Of a DNA stretch of 64,000 nucleotides, positions 42,303 through 53,753 are shown piece after piece. The translations under genes were made by a program, and so were the position numbers. Origin of the DNA: Rhizomys pruinosus (taxonomy: Eukaryota; Chordata; Mammalia; Rodentia; Spalacidae); NCBI GenBank assembly GCA_009823505.1, contig VZQC01000568.1, positions 73,437 through 137,436 of the forward strand, given 5' to 3'. How positions within the stretch are numbered: the first letter of the stretch is position 1; each line of letters opens with the position of its first letter. The notes under the pieces were generated by a model. The model had not been told where the DNA came from and did not search any database. It worked only from the letters and a program-made list of their open reading frames with translations.

Positions 42303-43245
42303 GGGTAACAACCTCATTAGCTTTGATAGACATTTGCCTCAGTTTCTCCTGCCATGACCCCTCCAAACCAAGTATGTCTTTCACCTGGCTCCTGTCCTCT
42401 CTACTATGCCATTCCCAAAACCAGGGTCTTTCTTCAGGTTGGGAGAAAGGCAAACACTTCACTGCCTGAGACATCTCCGAGTTGAGAATGAACCAGCAGA
42501 CATTCCAGTCACTGCAAGCTTGACGTCTTATAAATCTCTGTACTCTGTGTGTCTTGTAAAGGGAGCCTCAGTGTGACAGAGGCCTATATGTCTGTTGGCA
42601 GTAACGACATCTTTTACACTAATAGTACAAGTCAGAATAAATCTCATCTCCATTTGGAAGACAATCCTTGACAGAAGAGAATTGGCCTGCTTGATTAGGA
42701 AGATATGTCAAGCACTGATAACAGGGAAATCCTTTTCATTCGAGCACAGAACCTGAACAGTCATAATGAGTCCCAGTTAATGAGACTCCTGTTCTGCAAT
42801 ATTAATTACAACCCCATTGCAAAAAAGCAGCCGACTCAAGACAAAGTAGGTAAAACACACAGGAACTGGATCTCATCCAAACTCTTCCCCTCAGACACAG
42901 ACAGGCCTGCAGTTCCCCACAGATGTCTCCAGAGAGCAAATGGACCGGGCGTTCTCTGGAAACCTTCCAGAAGAAGTGTCTCACAGCCAGCCTGCTCTGG
43001 CATCTCCTGGGATGGCCCTGTCCCTGTTCTGCCTGGCAGGCCTGATCAGTGCCCTCCTGGCTGCCACCCTGGAAAAGGAAGCAGGAACTGGATATGGAGC
43101 AGAGGCATGCAAGCACTCCTGGTTGGGGCCAGGGCTCACAAATCTCTCTCCTGAGTGACGTGGAATTTCTTCATGTAAAATATAAGCTGGGAACCAGGCT
43201 GTTCTCTCTCTCTTTTCCTTTCTCTCTCCCCCGCTCCATCCCTCC
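42303..43245. other. Repeat-poor stretch with a 149-codon frame
   Basis: A plus-strand frame at 42705-43154 is the longest here that is not made of repeats. It has no recognised domain. Its C-terminal half is Pro/Gly/Ser rich and overlaps a second plus-strand frame and two minus-strand frames, so it is probably chance. The AT-rich 42560-42840 part could be conserved non-coding DNA. Confidence 0.4.
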
Positions 43246-43249
43246 CTCC

Positions 43250-43442
43250 TGGCCATATGGTAAACACTTTCATCTGCTAATACTCCAGTCACCATGATAT
43301 TTTATCTCCTTTACAGACCCAAACTCATAGATCTAGCTGGTCTTGGACCTCAGTCTCTGAAATTATGAGACAAAATGAAACTTTCCTTGCTGTAAGTTGG
43401 TTTCTTTGGGTGATTTGTCACACCTACAAAAAGTCTGACTGA
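43250..43442 (+). mobile_element. Old LTR or DNA-element 3' fragment, family uncertain
   Basis: The phrases ttggacctcagtctctgaaa, attatgagacaaaatgaaac, then gtttctttgggtgatttgtc and a terminal gtctgactgacacag follow the pattern of a decayed dispersed element's 3' end. Confidence 0.4.
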
Positions 43443-43653
43443 CACAGTCAGCAAGACCTTCTAGAAATAGTAACTTTTAACAAAAGTTAAAAGAGGAGGA
43501 AGAATCAGGTGGGGGGGGCACAGGAGGAGGTGAAAAGTACCTTGGAGCTCCCAGGGGGTCAGTTCAGGATGGCACACAGACCCTGCGCAAATCTCAAGGA
43601 ATTTCTCAGGGAAGGGAAAGAGAGGAAGACCTTAGGAAGAGGCAAAACAAGGT

Positions 43654-43700
<47 letters not shown>

Positions 43701-44040
43701 TGAAACTGTTGATTCCTGTATTTCTGTAACTCCCTCAACTCAAACAGACCCAGGGAGCTTTGCAACCTAAAGGACAGACTCCAAGGGGTTAATTGAATGC
43801 CAATCAAATGAAACTGCAGTGGCTCTTCTTTCTTCTGAAGTCCATGGTGGTGAGGACCAGGGTTGGCTAATGATGGAGGCCTAGAAGGAACACGCACATC
43901 ATCTCTGGTGGAAAGAGCTGGAAGCAAACCCATGTCCAAATATCCCACAGGGAAAAGAGAGATGGCCTTGACAAGGAAGTCTCAGGAGGAGGCAAACCTT
44001 GATCTGGGTCCTCAGAAACAGGGTAAGAACACGGGACTTA
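43443..44040. other. Unassigned DNA with a CA tract
   Basis: A (CA)n microsatellite occurs at 43654-43699. No repeat family or gene is recognised around it. Confidence 0.4.
43654..43699. repeat. (CA)n microsatellite
   Basis: An uninterrupted CA tract. Confidence 0.96.
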
Positions 44041-44045
44041 TCTTT

Positions 44046-44174
44046 TTTTTTTGTCTTTTCGAGGACAGGGTCTCCCTGTAGCCCCAGCTATCTTGGAACT
44101 CACTCTGTAGATCAGGCTGGCCTTGAACTCACAAAGATCTGCCTGCCTCTGCCTCCCATGTGCTATAATTAAAA
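44046..44174 (-). mobile_element. B1 SINE, antisense
   Basis: It runs from tcttttcgaggacagggtct to ctcccatgtgctataatt. The short direct flanks gacttatct (44035-44043 and 44175-44183) look like a target duplication. The 5' end of the element is lost. Confidence 0.9.
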
Positions 44175-44175
44175 G

Positions 44176-44570
44176 ACTTATCTAATATGCACACCTTTTC
44201 CTTGAAGCTCGAAAATGTTTCCAAGTCCCTGGTGATGCCATGGTTGCTGCCAGTCCTACATAGTGAGATTGCTGATCACCAGGCAGATGTGCCCTTCCAG
44301 AAAGACTTCCCAGCTCACCAGCCATCTGCCCACCACCTTCTATATTTGTGAATAAATACACACCACCCAAGACAGCCCCTGACACCTAGAGAAGGAGCCA
44401 GATGGGCAATGGAGGGAACCACACTGAGAAACAGAGGCAACCGTGAATGGAGGAATCCAAAGCCTGAGGAAAGGGCACCAACCAGCTCCAGCCAGGCACT
44501 ACAGCAAATCAGTACAGCCAGGCCTTCCAGGCTTCAAGAAAAGGCATACATCTCATTATAGATATAAGAA
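44176..44570. other. Unassigned DNA
   Basis: No repeat or gene is recognised. Confidence 0.35.
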
Positions 44571-44812
44571 ATAGCCTAGCGGTTAAGAGCACCGACTGCT
44601 CTTGCAGAGGACTGGGGTTTGATTCCCCAGCACCCACGTGGTGGCTGAGAACTGTTTAACTCCAGCTCCAAGGGAATCGGACGCCCTCTTCTGACCTCTG
44701 TGGCATTGCACGACACGGGTGCACAAACCTACACGCAGACAGTACATTCATACACATAAAAAATAAATAAAATTTAAAAAATAAATAAATAAAAATAAAT
44801 AAATAAAAAAGA
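44571..44812 (+). mobile_element. B2/B3-type SINE, single-segment, 5'-truncated
   Basis: It begins within the A-box region (atagcctagcggttaagagc). The B box is gtttgattccccagc, there is one aactccagctccaaggg segment, and the tail passes into an (AAAT)n run to 44812. Confidence 0.88.
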
Positions 44813-45314
44813 AATCTTAATTGTTTTCAAAGTTAGCTCAAGATGGTGATGGCGGAGATGGTTATACGGAGTTAGCTAGCAAATACGGAGTCTCACATAT
44901 ACCTGGTAAGCTCTACCCCTGCTCTGCACCCTTACCCTGTTTAATGCAGGTTTTTAATGACAGCAGGAGGGGGTCATGTAATCTTTCAAGCCTCAGGTAA
45001 CTTCATGCTAAATGGTTTGAGGCAATGGTGAAGGAATTTGAAGATGAGTTCTGTCCTATCATCAAGAAGCACATCAGAGACATGTGCCCAAGAGCCAAAT
45101 TCTATCAAATTCTTTCCAGAACCTCATAGCCTCAGTCTAATCTGGAGAACCAATAAGCAAATACAGATTGGGCAACAACCATAGTATCTCTAATTACCAT
45201 TCTGCAAGACAACGTCATCAAAGACAAGAAAGACGAGGGACGGTCACAGGCCTGACTGGGGAGGTGTGGCAGCTCGTGGTGCTCTGCTCAGATCCTGAAG
45301 CAAAGGATTGCGGT
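44813..45314. other. Unassigned DNA
   Basis: A gatggtgatggcggagatgg phrase at 44844 and subsequent sequence read like a diverged coding copy, but no gene was recognised. Confidence 0.3.
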
Positions 45315-45790
45315 AGGGCTGGAGAGATGGTTCTGCAGTTAAAAGCACTAGCTGCGGGGCTGGAGCGATGGCCTAGCGGTTAAGAGCGCCGACCGCTCTT
45401 GCAGAGGACCCGGGTTCGATCCCCAGCACCCACATGGCGGCTGAGAACCGTCTGAAACTCCAATTCCAGGAGAACTCCAGTTCCAAGGGAGTCCGACGCC
45501 CTCTTCTGACCTCCGCGGCATTGCACGTCACGGGTGCACAGACTTGCATGCACACAATACATTCATACACGTACGGAAATAAAAAAAAAAAATTAAAAAA
45601 AAAAAGCACTAGCTGCACTTGCAAGTGACCCAGGTTCAATTCCCAGCAATCACATGGTAGTTAACACCCATCTGTAACTCCAGTTCCAGAGGATCTAACT
45701 TCCTCTTCCAGCCTTCACCCACATTATACTTATGTGGAGCACTTGCTTCTATGAATCAAAACACATAAAATAAAAACTAAATCAAATATA
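45315..45790 (+). mobile_element. Old B3-type SINE, split by a younger SINE
   Basis: The head (gggctggagagatggttctg) stops at 45355 and resumes at 45602 with ctagctgcacttgcaagtga, a decayed B box and one aactccagttccag segment. The interruption is the full-length SINE at 45356-45599. Confidence 0.9.
45356..45600 (+). mobile_element. Full-length B2/B3-type SINE, duplicated subfamily, nested
   Basis: It has intact A and B boxes, both 17-bp segments (with aaggg in the second) and the CpG-rich head gcgccgaccgctcttgcaga. Target duplications aaaagcactagctgc lie at 45341-45355 and 45602-45616. Confidence 0.96.
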
Positions 45791-45812
45791 TGTTTAATTT
45801 TTTAAAAAGGCC

Positions 45813-46114
45813 GCAACGATACGGGGTTCGGTCGGGTGTAGTTGTCAGAGGGTTTTTTTTAGTTGTTGTAGTTTGTATTATGTAGTTTCGAGGGGGTATG
45901 TAGTTTGTTATTTGTTCGTCAGAGGGTTTTTTGTCGTAGTTGTATCTTTCCAGAGGGTTGGTCGGGTGTTTTGTTTAGTTCAGAGGTAGTTAGTGCGTTC
46001 GGGTTTTTGTAGTTTGTTAGTAGAGTTTAAGTGTGTTCAGCGGGTTAGTTCGTGTTTGTTAGTTTCAGAGTGTATTTTAGTTTGTAGTTCAGAGGGTATG
46101 TGTTAGTGTGCTCA
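45813..46114. repeat. Cytosine-depleted G/T-rich tract with recurrent cagagg motif
   Basis: By hand count, 45841-46110 holds 17 C, 87 G, 126 T and 40 A (C about 6 percent, T about 47 percent). Of the 17 cytosines 8 are in CpG and 7 in CAG (cagag, cagcg or cagagt). The motif recurs at 45846, 45920, 45951, 45981, 46038, 46066 and 46090, at a rough 28-bp multiple. No coding or repeat family assigned. Confidence 0.9.
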
Positions 46115-46335
46115 GCCAGAGGGGGCGGTGAGGTCTGGAGTTCCATCTCCAGCACTGCTGTACACTGCATTGGAGAAGAATAAACCCAATATGGTGGTTC
46201 ATGCCAGTAATTCTAGTGCTGGGAAAGGGAGGGCAAGAGACTCAGAAGTTCAAGGTTATCCTTAACTACGAGTCGTTTGAGGCACAGCCTGGCTACAGGA
46301 GAGGACCTGGGGACGCCAAAGACTCACGAAGAAAC
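46115..46335 (+). mobile_element. ID/B1-type composite SINE remnant
   Basis: The left part gagttccatctccagcactg is like the B-box region of ID or B4 heads. The right part has tggttcatgccagtaattct and ggcacagcctggctacagg, a diverged B1 body. Confidence 0.6.
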
Positions 46336-46577
46336 AAGGTGTTCATTAATGGAAAACTAAGACTCAAGCAAAGCTTTAGGTTTAGTTCAATGTAATATAT
46401 AAATTTTAATTTCTTGGATTTGACCCAAATTATTTGTGTGAAGTCAAAATGGAGGAAAGGTATAGAGAGAGAAGGGGTAAGGGCTATGTCAGAACTTTCT
46501 TTGTTAGCTTTGTAACTTTTCTGTTTGGACTAATCTAAAATTAGTACCAAACAAGAGGGTTATTTAAAAAGAATCAA

Positions 46578-46753
46578 ATTAGCTGGGTGTGGTGGCGCAC
46601 ATCTTTATCCCTAGCCTTGGGAGGCAGGCAAAGAGGATCTTTGTGGGTTCAAGGCCACCGCCTGGTCTACATGAGTGCAGTCCAGGACATGGCTAGCGGG
46701 ATACAGGGGAGACCTGTCTCAAAAGCCACCCAAAAAAAAAAAAAAAAAAAAAA
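46578..46753 (+). mobile_element. B1 SINE
   Basis: It begins gctgggtgtggtggcgcaca and ends gacctgtctcaaaagcc before an A run of about 19. The 'gggatacaggggagacc' region resembles fresher copies, but the interior is diverged. Confidence 0.88.
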
Positions 46754-46849
46754 GAATCAAACACATTGTAAAACTATACATTTGCCTTTTAAAAATAAAG
46801 TCTATGAGCAAATTAATCCAGTCTAACCTAAGCCCACTAGTTTACAGTC

Positions 46850-49015
46850 TCACAATACAACAAACAACAAAAAAACAAACCTGGGAACAAACCTAACCAA
46901 AGGACACACAAAGATCTACAACAAAAATTTTAAAAACAAATTTTAAACCCCAAAAGAAGGAGATTGAAAATAACATCCAAAAGGTGGAAAGACCTCCCAT
47001 TGCTCATGGATTGGAAATAATTTAAACATGTAAGATAAGAATGTCAATTTTTACCCAAAATTAATTATGAGCTATTCAATGCAATCCCATTAAAATCCCC
47101 TTGAGTTTCTTCCAACAGATTAGAAAAAAAAAAAAAATTTTTAAATTCTTTGGAGAAAAAAACAAAAAGACTTTTTTTTTTTTTTTTAAATTTTAATAAT
47201 AATTTAAAGGGCAACCCTGAGTGAAAAGTTGCAATACTGGGGGGGGGGTTACATTACCAGACTTCAAGCTATATTACATGGCTATAGTCATAAAGACAGC
47301 CTGGTACTGGCAAAAAAAAACCCACACCCACTGACCAATGGAACAAAATTGAAGGTCTAAATTTGATCTCATACGATTTCAACCACCTCATATTTGACAA
47401 AGGGGCCAAAAAAAAAAAAGCTCAATGGAGGAAGGATAGCATCTTCAACAAATAGTGCTGTCAAAACTGGATCACCATTTGTAGAAGAACAAAATTAAAT
47501 CCCTACCTCTCACTCTGCACAAAAATCAACTCCAAGTGGATCAAAGATCTCAACGTGAAACCTGAAAGCCTGAAGGTGATAGAAGGCAACAACCTACAAG
47601 ACATTGGGGTAAGAAAAGACTTTCTAAATCAGACAGCAGCTGCACAGGAAATAAGGTCAACAATTGACAAATAGGACCTCATCAAACTCAAAAGCTTCTG
47701 TATAGCAAAATAATCAAGGAAGTGAAAGGAAAATCCACAGAGTGGGAGGAAATCTTCACCAGTGATACATCTGACAGAGCATTAACATCCAGAACATATA
47801 AACTACTCAAAAAACAAAGAAGAAAACAAATGACTCACTCAAAAGATTGAGTGAAGAAATGAACATAGATTTCACCAATGAGGAAGTAAAGATGGCTGAG
47901 AAACATCTTTAAAAGTATTCAATATCGTTAATAATTAAGGAAATGCAAATTAAAACCACCCTAAGATATCATCTCCTCCGATAAGACTGGCTAAGACCAA
48001 GAAAACAAAAGACACCAAATGCTGGAGAAGCTGTGGGGAAAGAGGAACACTCATCCACTGCTGATGGGAATGTAAACTTGTACAACCGCTGTGGAAAGCA
48101 GTGTGGAGAACCCTTAAATGGCTCAAAATGAGTCTACCACCTGACCCAGCCATACCATTTCTGGGTATATACCCACAAGACTCATCCTCCTGCAAAGATA
48201 CATGCTCATCTATGTTTATTGCAGCTCTTTTCACAATAGGGAAGAGTTGGAACCAACCCAAGTGCCCCTCAACTGATGATTGGATAACAAAAATGTGGTA
48301 CAGCTACACAATGGAGTTCTATGCAGTGGTAAAGAAAGATGACATCATGAGATTTGCAGGTAAATGGCTGGAACTTGAAGCCATTATGCTAAGTGAAGTA
48401 ACACAGTCCCAAAAAACCAAACAGGGAATAGTTTCCTTCATTTGTGGATGTTAGTACCAAATCCCCCAATTGAAAGAAAAGTTGAGCAATGTTATTGTTC
48501 TATTTTTTTCTATCTGAAAGCAACTGTGATGTTATAATGTGAATATCTTAATGAGCTCTAGAATTAACTTACCACCTACTTTCAGGTATGGTAATTAGTG
48601 TACATGGGCGGAAGGTATATATTCATATTTTAAGGTAATATAAAAGTAAAAGAAAAATCTGAACCCCTGAACATAATTAAAAAAAGAACGGTTGTGTGGA
48701 TAAAACTGATCAATGAATACCAAGTTGGTTACATACAGCATGATGCTTTAGTGTACAATTTTACAGTAGGATCAATATAGATGTGATATTGCATGCATTT
48801 CAAAAGCCTCAAAGAAAGAACTGTGTAATTTTTTTCAGAACTGTGGAATTTCTAACCACAATGAAATTATACATGTTTAACGACCTAAAGATGTTTAGCA
48901 GCTCTAAGTTTTAAACAATGTGTATACGCATGAAACATCATGTGACCTTATAAATATGTACAACTTTATATTTGTATATGTCAGCCAAAATAAATTAAAT
49001 AAAAATAAAATTTTT
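46850..49015 (+). mobile_element. LINE-1 3' end with broken ORF2
   Basis: The 5'-truncated element starts inside ORF2. From about 46890 (aatcccattaaaatcccc is at 47083) through gtggcaaag-like sequences it reaches an uninterrupted 117-codon frame at 48101-48454 with NQPKCPST, YTMEFYAVVKKDD and GKWLELEA, the ORF2 C-terminus. The 3' untranslated region ends with aataaattaaataaaaataa. Frameshifts and stops upstream (for example near 47160-47240 and 47880) show it is inactive. Confidence 0.9.
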
Positions 49016-49430
49016 TAAATTTAATTTGAAAAAAACAAAAACAACCCACACACACAACTCAAATTTCCTAGAATCCTAACCTGAGGTTACTTTTCCAATC
49101 TCTGGCTTGAAACCTCTTGAGTTTATGCAGGGAAAGCTGGAGTTCCCAAAGTTTGAGTCATTTGTCTAGGATGTCACAGCCAGGCAAACTCAATCTCCCA
49201 GGTCTCCAATCCCACCTCGATCACCTACCACTGAACCTCACGTCCTTCTGACCTGTGTATACCTCAGGGATAGAACATGGAGCTCCTTCTCCTGAAGGAG
49301 CCGATCTAAAGCCATGGTCCCTTAATGACTCACTATAATTTCACACCCTTCATATAAAAGGCATTTCATAAATAGAACTGTTTTTACTGCCACTGTGAAG
49401 GAGAAAGGGTTTTAGTCTTTCGTGCTTCCC
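49016..49430. other. Unassigned DNA
   Basis: No repeat or gene is recognised. Confidence 0.35.
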
Positions 49431-49548
49431 TCGACATCCAGGAAACAGCTGTCAGGGGACGCTCTGTGTGAATCACTTCATGTCTCTACATCTTGGAGGC
49501 CCCTCATCTGTAAAACGAGAGGCTGGGCACCATCCTTCTTGCAGACAG
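49430..49548 (+). mobile_element. MIR SINE, ancient
   Basis: gtgaatcacttcatgtctct then cctcatctgtaaaacgagag, ending gggcaccatcc. Diverged but in the expected MIR order. Confidence 0.65.
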
Positions 49549-49552
49549 TGTA

Positions 49553-49795
49553 TCTGGGACTGGAGAGATTGCTCAGTGGTTAAGAAAACTGGATGTTCTT
49601 GCAGAAGACCCAGGTTCAGTTCCCATTACCCAAATCATGGCCAATGACCACCCATAACTCCAGTTCTAGGGGAATCCTATGGCCTCTTCTGACCTCTGCA
49701 GGCATTGCCCAACACGGGTGCACTTACACACATGCAGGCCATAAATTCACACACATAAAATAAAAATAATAAAGTATTTAAAAAACAAAACCAAG
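49553..49795 (+). mobile_element. Old B3-type SINE
   Basis: The head is ggactggagagattgctcag and the B box ggttcagttcccatt. There is one aactccagttctagggg segment and an A-rich end near 49790. Confidence 0.88.
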
Positions 49796-50713
49796 TAGTG
49801 TATCCTTGGGCAAGAGTTGCTGACACGGCCAGGAAACGTGTTCAGAGTGCACAGTCTAGGGTGCCAGCTCACACCCGCTCTGTGAGAATCTTCTGCTGAA
49901 CACTTCCCAGGTGATTTGTGTGTCATTAGGGTTTAGGGAGTATGAGACTAATTCTCAGACCTCAGTGTGTCAGAATCACCTCGGATGCATGAGGACTTAC
50001 ATCTCCAGTCCCTCCACAGTTCACCCCAGCAGGATGCTGGAAGAAGGGGCTGGGGCTCAGCAGTTTTAATGGACTACCCTTGCACCCTCTCACTTCTCTC
50101 TCACCCACTGAGCAGTCTGTTTTATCTTGAGTAATCAGCCTGTTGCCCACAGTCCCAGAGCCCAGGCTGCTTATCTGGAACTCTGGTAAACTCATCAGAA
50201 AAGGAAGCAAAAGTGTAGGTGTGACTTTTGCCCATTCTCATGGTGTAAATACTCCCACCATACTTCAGGCCAAGCAACACATGCGATGTCGCTTTGGAAC
50301 TGAGAAAAACTGCGCACACACAGTGGAGGTGGGCCCCGACAGCCTCAGCCTGCCAGCCTTGCCTTTCCTGTGCCAACCCTACCTTCGGCCTGCCAGTCCT
50401 GCCTGGGCTCTACACTAAAGGTGGTGTAAGAGGACAAACACATTTAAAGATGAGGTAATGACCAGCTTCACAGACTTGAGAGGCTAGGTTACAAATCCAA
50501 CTCTGAGTCTGGAAACTATGTTTGATCAAACTGCTTAGTATCTTTAAGCAATTTATTTTATATGTAGGTATATATGCTACACTATACATACATGTGTATA
50601 ATATATAAGGTGTTTGGCAAATACTGAAAACAACAAATATGTATATAAACATATCATAACATAGCCTACTTCCCAGAAGCAGGAAACCGGGCTTACAGGC
50701 ATCTGGCCTGTGA
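49796..50713. other. Unassigned DNA
   Basis: No repeat or coding exon is recognised over about 900 bp. A minus-strand frame at 50410-50721 overlaps an AT-rich patch. Confidence 0.35.
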
Positions 50714-50815
50714 CCCCACAAGCCGCATCTCCCAGTAGGCGTGTCCCTTTCCTAGACCTCAGCTTTCCCTTTTGAAAGAGGGAGAAGGTTAGACTAGATG
50801 ACTGCAGAGAGTCTT
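50714..50815 (+). mobile_element. MIR SINE, ancient
   Basis: ctagacctcagctttccctt then gaaggttagactagatgact, the expected MIR centre. Short. Confidence 0.5.
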
Positions 50816-51225
50816 CAACTCTCCAAAAGGGGCTGTTAGGCTCTGCTCTTTCCTTAACTGTACACATTGTCAATGGTGATGAGACAAATGACAAGCAAGT
50901 GCCAGCCATGCTCTGAAGGCAGATACCAGACATGTAAATTCATATCCCAGGAATGTGAGAGGAAGCTCGGGCATGGCCCTCCCGTTGCAAAGAACACCAG
51001 TTAATGCAGAAGCCGCCGGGCAATTAAAACCACCTTTCTATCTGTTTCTGATCATCACAGACTCGTCCTTCGATGTGTTGTTACCAAACTTTGCCATCAA
51101 CAGGGAACGTGGACAAGGAGAGACCTTCTCTCACCACACTCAGATTCCTTCTAGACTCTCTTATCCATGCGACAGTAGAAACAAAACTTTAAAATAGTCA
51201 ACACAAAATGATTGAGACCTCCAAG
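50816..51225. other. Unassigned DNA
   Basis: No repeat or gene is recognised. Confidence 0.35.
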
Positions 51226-51227
51226 GT

Positions 51228-51325
51228 TTATGAATCATAGAGTGCCACCGATCTGTCCTCCTCTACTCTACCACAATATCTGATGAAGAACAGGCATTTG
51301 GTAAACACTGGTTGGTTAGCAATAA
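51228..51325 (+). mobile_element. L2 LINE 3' end, ancient
   Basis: caggcatttggtaaacactg followed by gttggttagcaataaacac fits the terminal L2 phrase. Confidence 0.4.
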
Positions 51326-52340
51326 ACACAAGTGAAGACTCCAGCTCATGTATGTGCTGATTAAACTTGGGTTTCTTCTTCTGAGTTACAAGGAATGAAA
51401 AATACAGTAAGAGCTTCTGTGTTTACCATAGAAACCAGAACTCTACCAAAGTACCCAGGGCCCAAGCAGCCCTTGCACCAAGAAGCTTAGGACAGGGATC
51501 CAATATGTAAATGCAACATGAAAGGCCACTAATGCTTCAGAAAGCCTGAGCCTAGGTTTTGATGGTTTGTTGGATAGATAAATCCCAAACTTTCTAGCTC
51601 ATGTGGCTTTATAACCGCATCAGGTCAGAGCCAAAGGAGTTGATAAGCAAATTAAGTTCCTGGGGGAGGGGAGGAAAGGTGGAATTGTTTGTGAGTCAGG
51701 AAGTCACAGTACAGTGGCCACAGTGAGCTTCTCAGAAGAACCCAGTGTTCTGACTGTGAGGGACGCTGGATCTCAATGGCATTGCTACCTTGATGGAAAG
51801 AACTTGCCCTGTGCCACCCAGGGAACTTGAATCAACTATTTTAGTTTACGTCTTTGTAATCAGGACACTGGTGCTAGAGTCACCAATTTCTTTTCAATAT
51901 GGCCTTTCCTTGAATAGTGGCAAAAAGCCATCTCAAACCTGAAACATGAGTTGGTTTAGGAATGAGGTCTGACAAAATCTGTGCTTAATTACTGAGCAAG
52001 ATAAGGAGTGAGGGACTGTCCTAGTCCCAGGCCTGGAGCAGCTGTGAGCCCAAGATAGCTACCAATACTGCCCAACACAAAACTGTAAATTTACTTTAAA
52101 ATATTATTGGATTTTTCTGGCGATTTGTTGTAACTCAATTGCATAGTTCTCAAGTGTGAACTTTGAAGATGACAGTGCTTCCTTGCAATGTCAAAAGGTT
52201 AGACACACCCGAAAGGGACATACACAAAGCTTGGAGGGGGGAGTCCCTAAATCTCAGTTCTGATAAGAAGAGAACCCGCATGACCATTGGCAGCATCTTC
52301 ATCATCAATAGACTATTTCTTCTCTCTTAGAAATAATCAC
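51326..52340. other. Repeat-poor stretch, about 1 kb
   Basis: No repeat family or coding exon is recognised. Confidence 0.35.
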
Positions 52341-52345
52341 ATTAG

Positions 52346-52502
52346 CACCGGGCGTGGTGGCGCACGCCTTTAATCCTAGCACTCTGGAGGCAGAGGCAGG
52401 CAGATCTTTGTGAGTTCAAGGCCAGCTGGTCTACAGAGTGAGTTCCAGGACAGCTGGGGCTACAGGTAGACCCTGTCTGGAAAAGACCAAAAAAAAAAAA
52501 AA
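52346..52502 (+). mobile_element. B1 SINE, young
   Basis: It starts gcaccgggcgtggtggcgca and ends accctgtctggaaaagacc followed by an A tail. The flanks gaaataatcacatt and agaaagaatcgcattt look like target duplications. It still has several CpGs. Confidence 0.94.
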
Positions 52503-52743
52503 GAAAGAATCGCATTTAAAAAAAAAAAAAAAAAAGAATATATACATTAATTCCCATCATTCCAACAACTTCTTTTTTCAACTTTTCAACATTTCTCCCA
52601 AACAATATGACACTGGATCAGCTAAATTCCAGATGAGTTCACACAGCTTCTGTTAAGCATCTTCTTTCTTTGCAGGCAGTTCTGAGATCTCTTCACTATC
52701 TATTGTGGAAAACTCTAAGGCCTCCTTTAAGCTACTGGTCTAA
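52502..52743. other. Unassigned DNA
   Basis: No repeat or gene is recognised. Confidence 0.3.
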
Positions 52744-52756
52744 AGTAGTTTAAAGT

Positions 52757-52914
52757 ACCGGGCATGGTGGCGCATGCCTTTAATCCTAGCACTTGGGAGG
52801 CAGAGGCAGGCGGATCTTTGGGAGTTCAAGGCTAGCCTGGTCTACAGAATGAGTTCCAGGACAGCTGGGGCTACAGGGAGACCCTGTCTCAAAAAGACCA
52901 AAAAAAAAAAAAAG
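52757..52914 (+). mobile_element. B1 SINE, young
   Basis: It starts accgggcatggtggcgcatg and ends accctgtctcaaaaagacc with an A tail. Target duplications agtagtttaaag (52744-52757 region and about 52913-52924) flank it. Confidence 0.95.
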
Positions 52915-52924
52915 TAGTTTAAAG

Positions 52925-53753
52925 CAAAGCCATGAAGGATTGTCCTATACCTGTGCTGGCCCCAGAGTGACCACCAGCCGCTACGTATGGCTAGGGAACA
53001 CCTTCAGCATGGCAATATGTCTGCGGACCTGAATATCAAATTTTACATCCTGTTCATGCAGGCCACTGATGCATTGATGGCCACATTTTGGGGAGTGTTC
53101 ACAGTGCGGGGTAAAGTTGACATGTTCAGCCATCAGTATTTAACTTCCTTTCTATTCCAAATGTATTTACGTTTCCAATCGATGTCCATACACGAAGGGT
53201 TCAGACTTAAAACCCAGTCCCACATAGTCCTTATGGTTAAAAAACGCGCTTGTGAGTGCTCTCCCCGCAGATGCAAATTGTGGCCAGTCACAATTCGAAT
53301 GTGCAGCAGCGGCAAATTCATTCTTCTGTTAAGGTCTAGGGACTGTCACATCCCTGCTGAGAAGGGTTAGTTCTCCCAGGCCTGTGAATCCCCCACCCGG
53401 CACCCACACAGCCTCAGGCTTCGAAAGAGCAGCCTTTGTCTCCCAGACTTAAGTGTCAGGGAGGCAAAAGATTTTGCTGCATGGCAATTAATCAAAAGGC
53501 CCACGTCTACCTTTGATCTGGGAGAAAATTGTCACCATAACTTTGGAGAAGAGAAAGTGGGGACAGTAACAGAACCAGAGGTGGGTGGAGACAGGGAAAC
53601 GCTACCACAAAGGAGGAGAAAGGTGCGGCAAGGGAGGAAGGGAGGCATGGTGGTCTCCACTCCCTAGTCTGTGAAAACCCCGTATGCCTCACTGCACTAG
53701 GACAAGTCCTGGCCAGATTCAAGCCACTTCGTCCTAATTCATGGAGACTTCTC

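Noticed and set aside
42705..43154. A 149-codon frame, the longest clearly away from repeats
   Set aside because: No domain recognised; it overlaps three other frames in other phases; composition changes midway. Kept as unassigned.
44825..45130. A possible processed pseudogene (gatggtgatggcggagatgg and following)
   Set aside because: No gene was recognised from the conceptual translation and no A tail or target duplication is visible.
52987..53370. A 127-codon frame starting with MAREHLQHGN
   Set aside because: No recognisable protein and its beginning seems related to a dispersed element.
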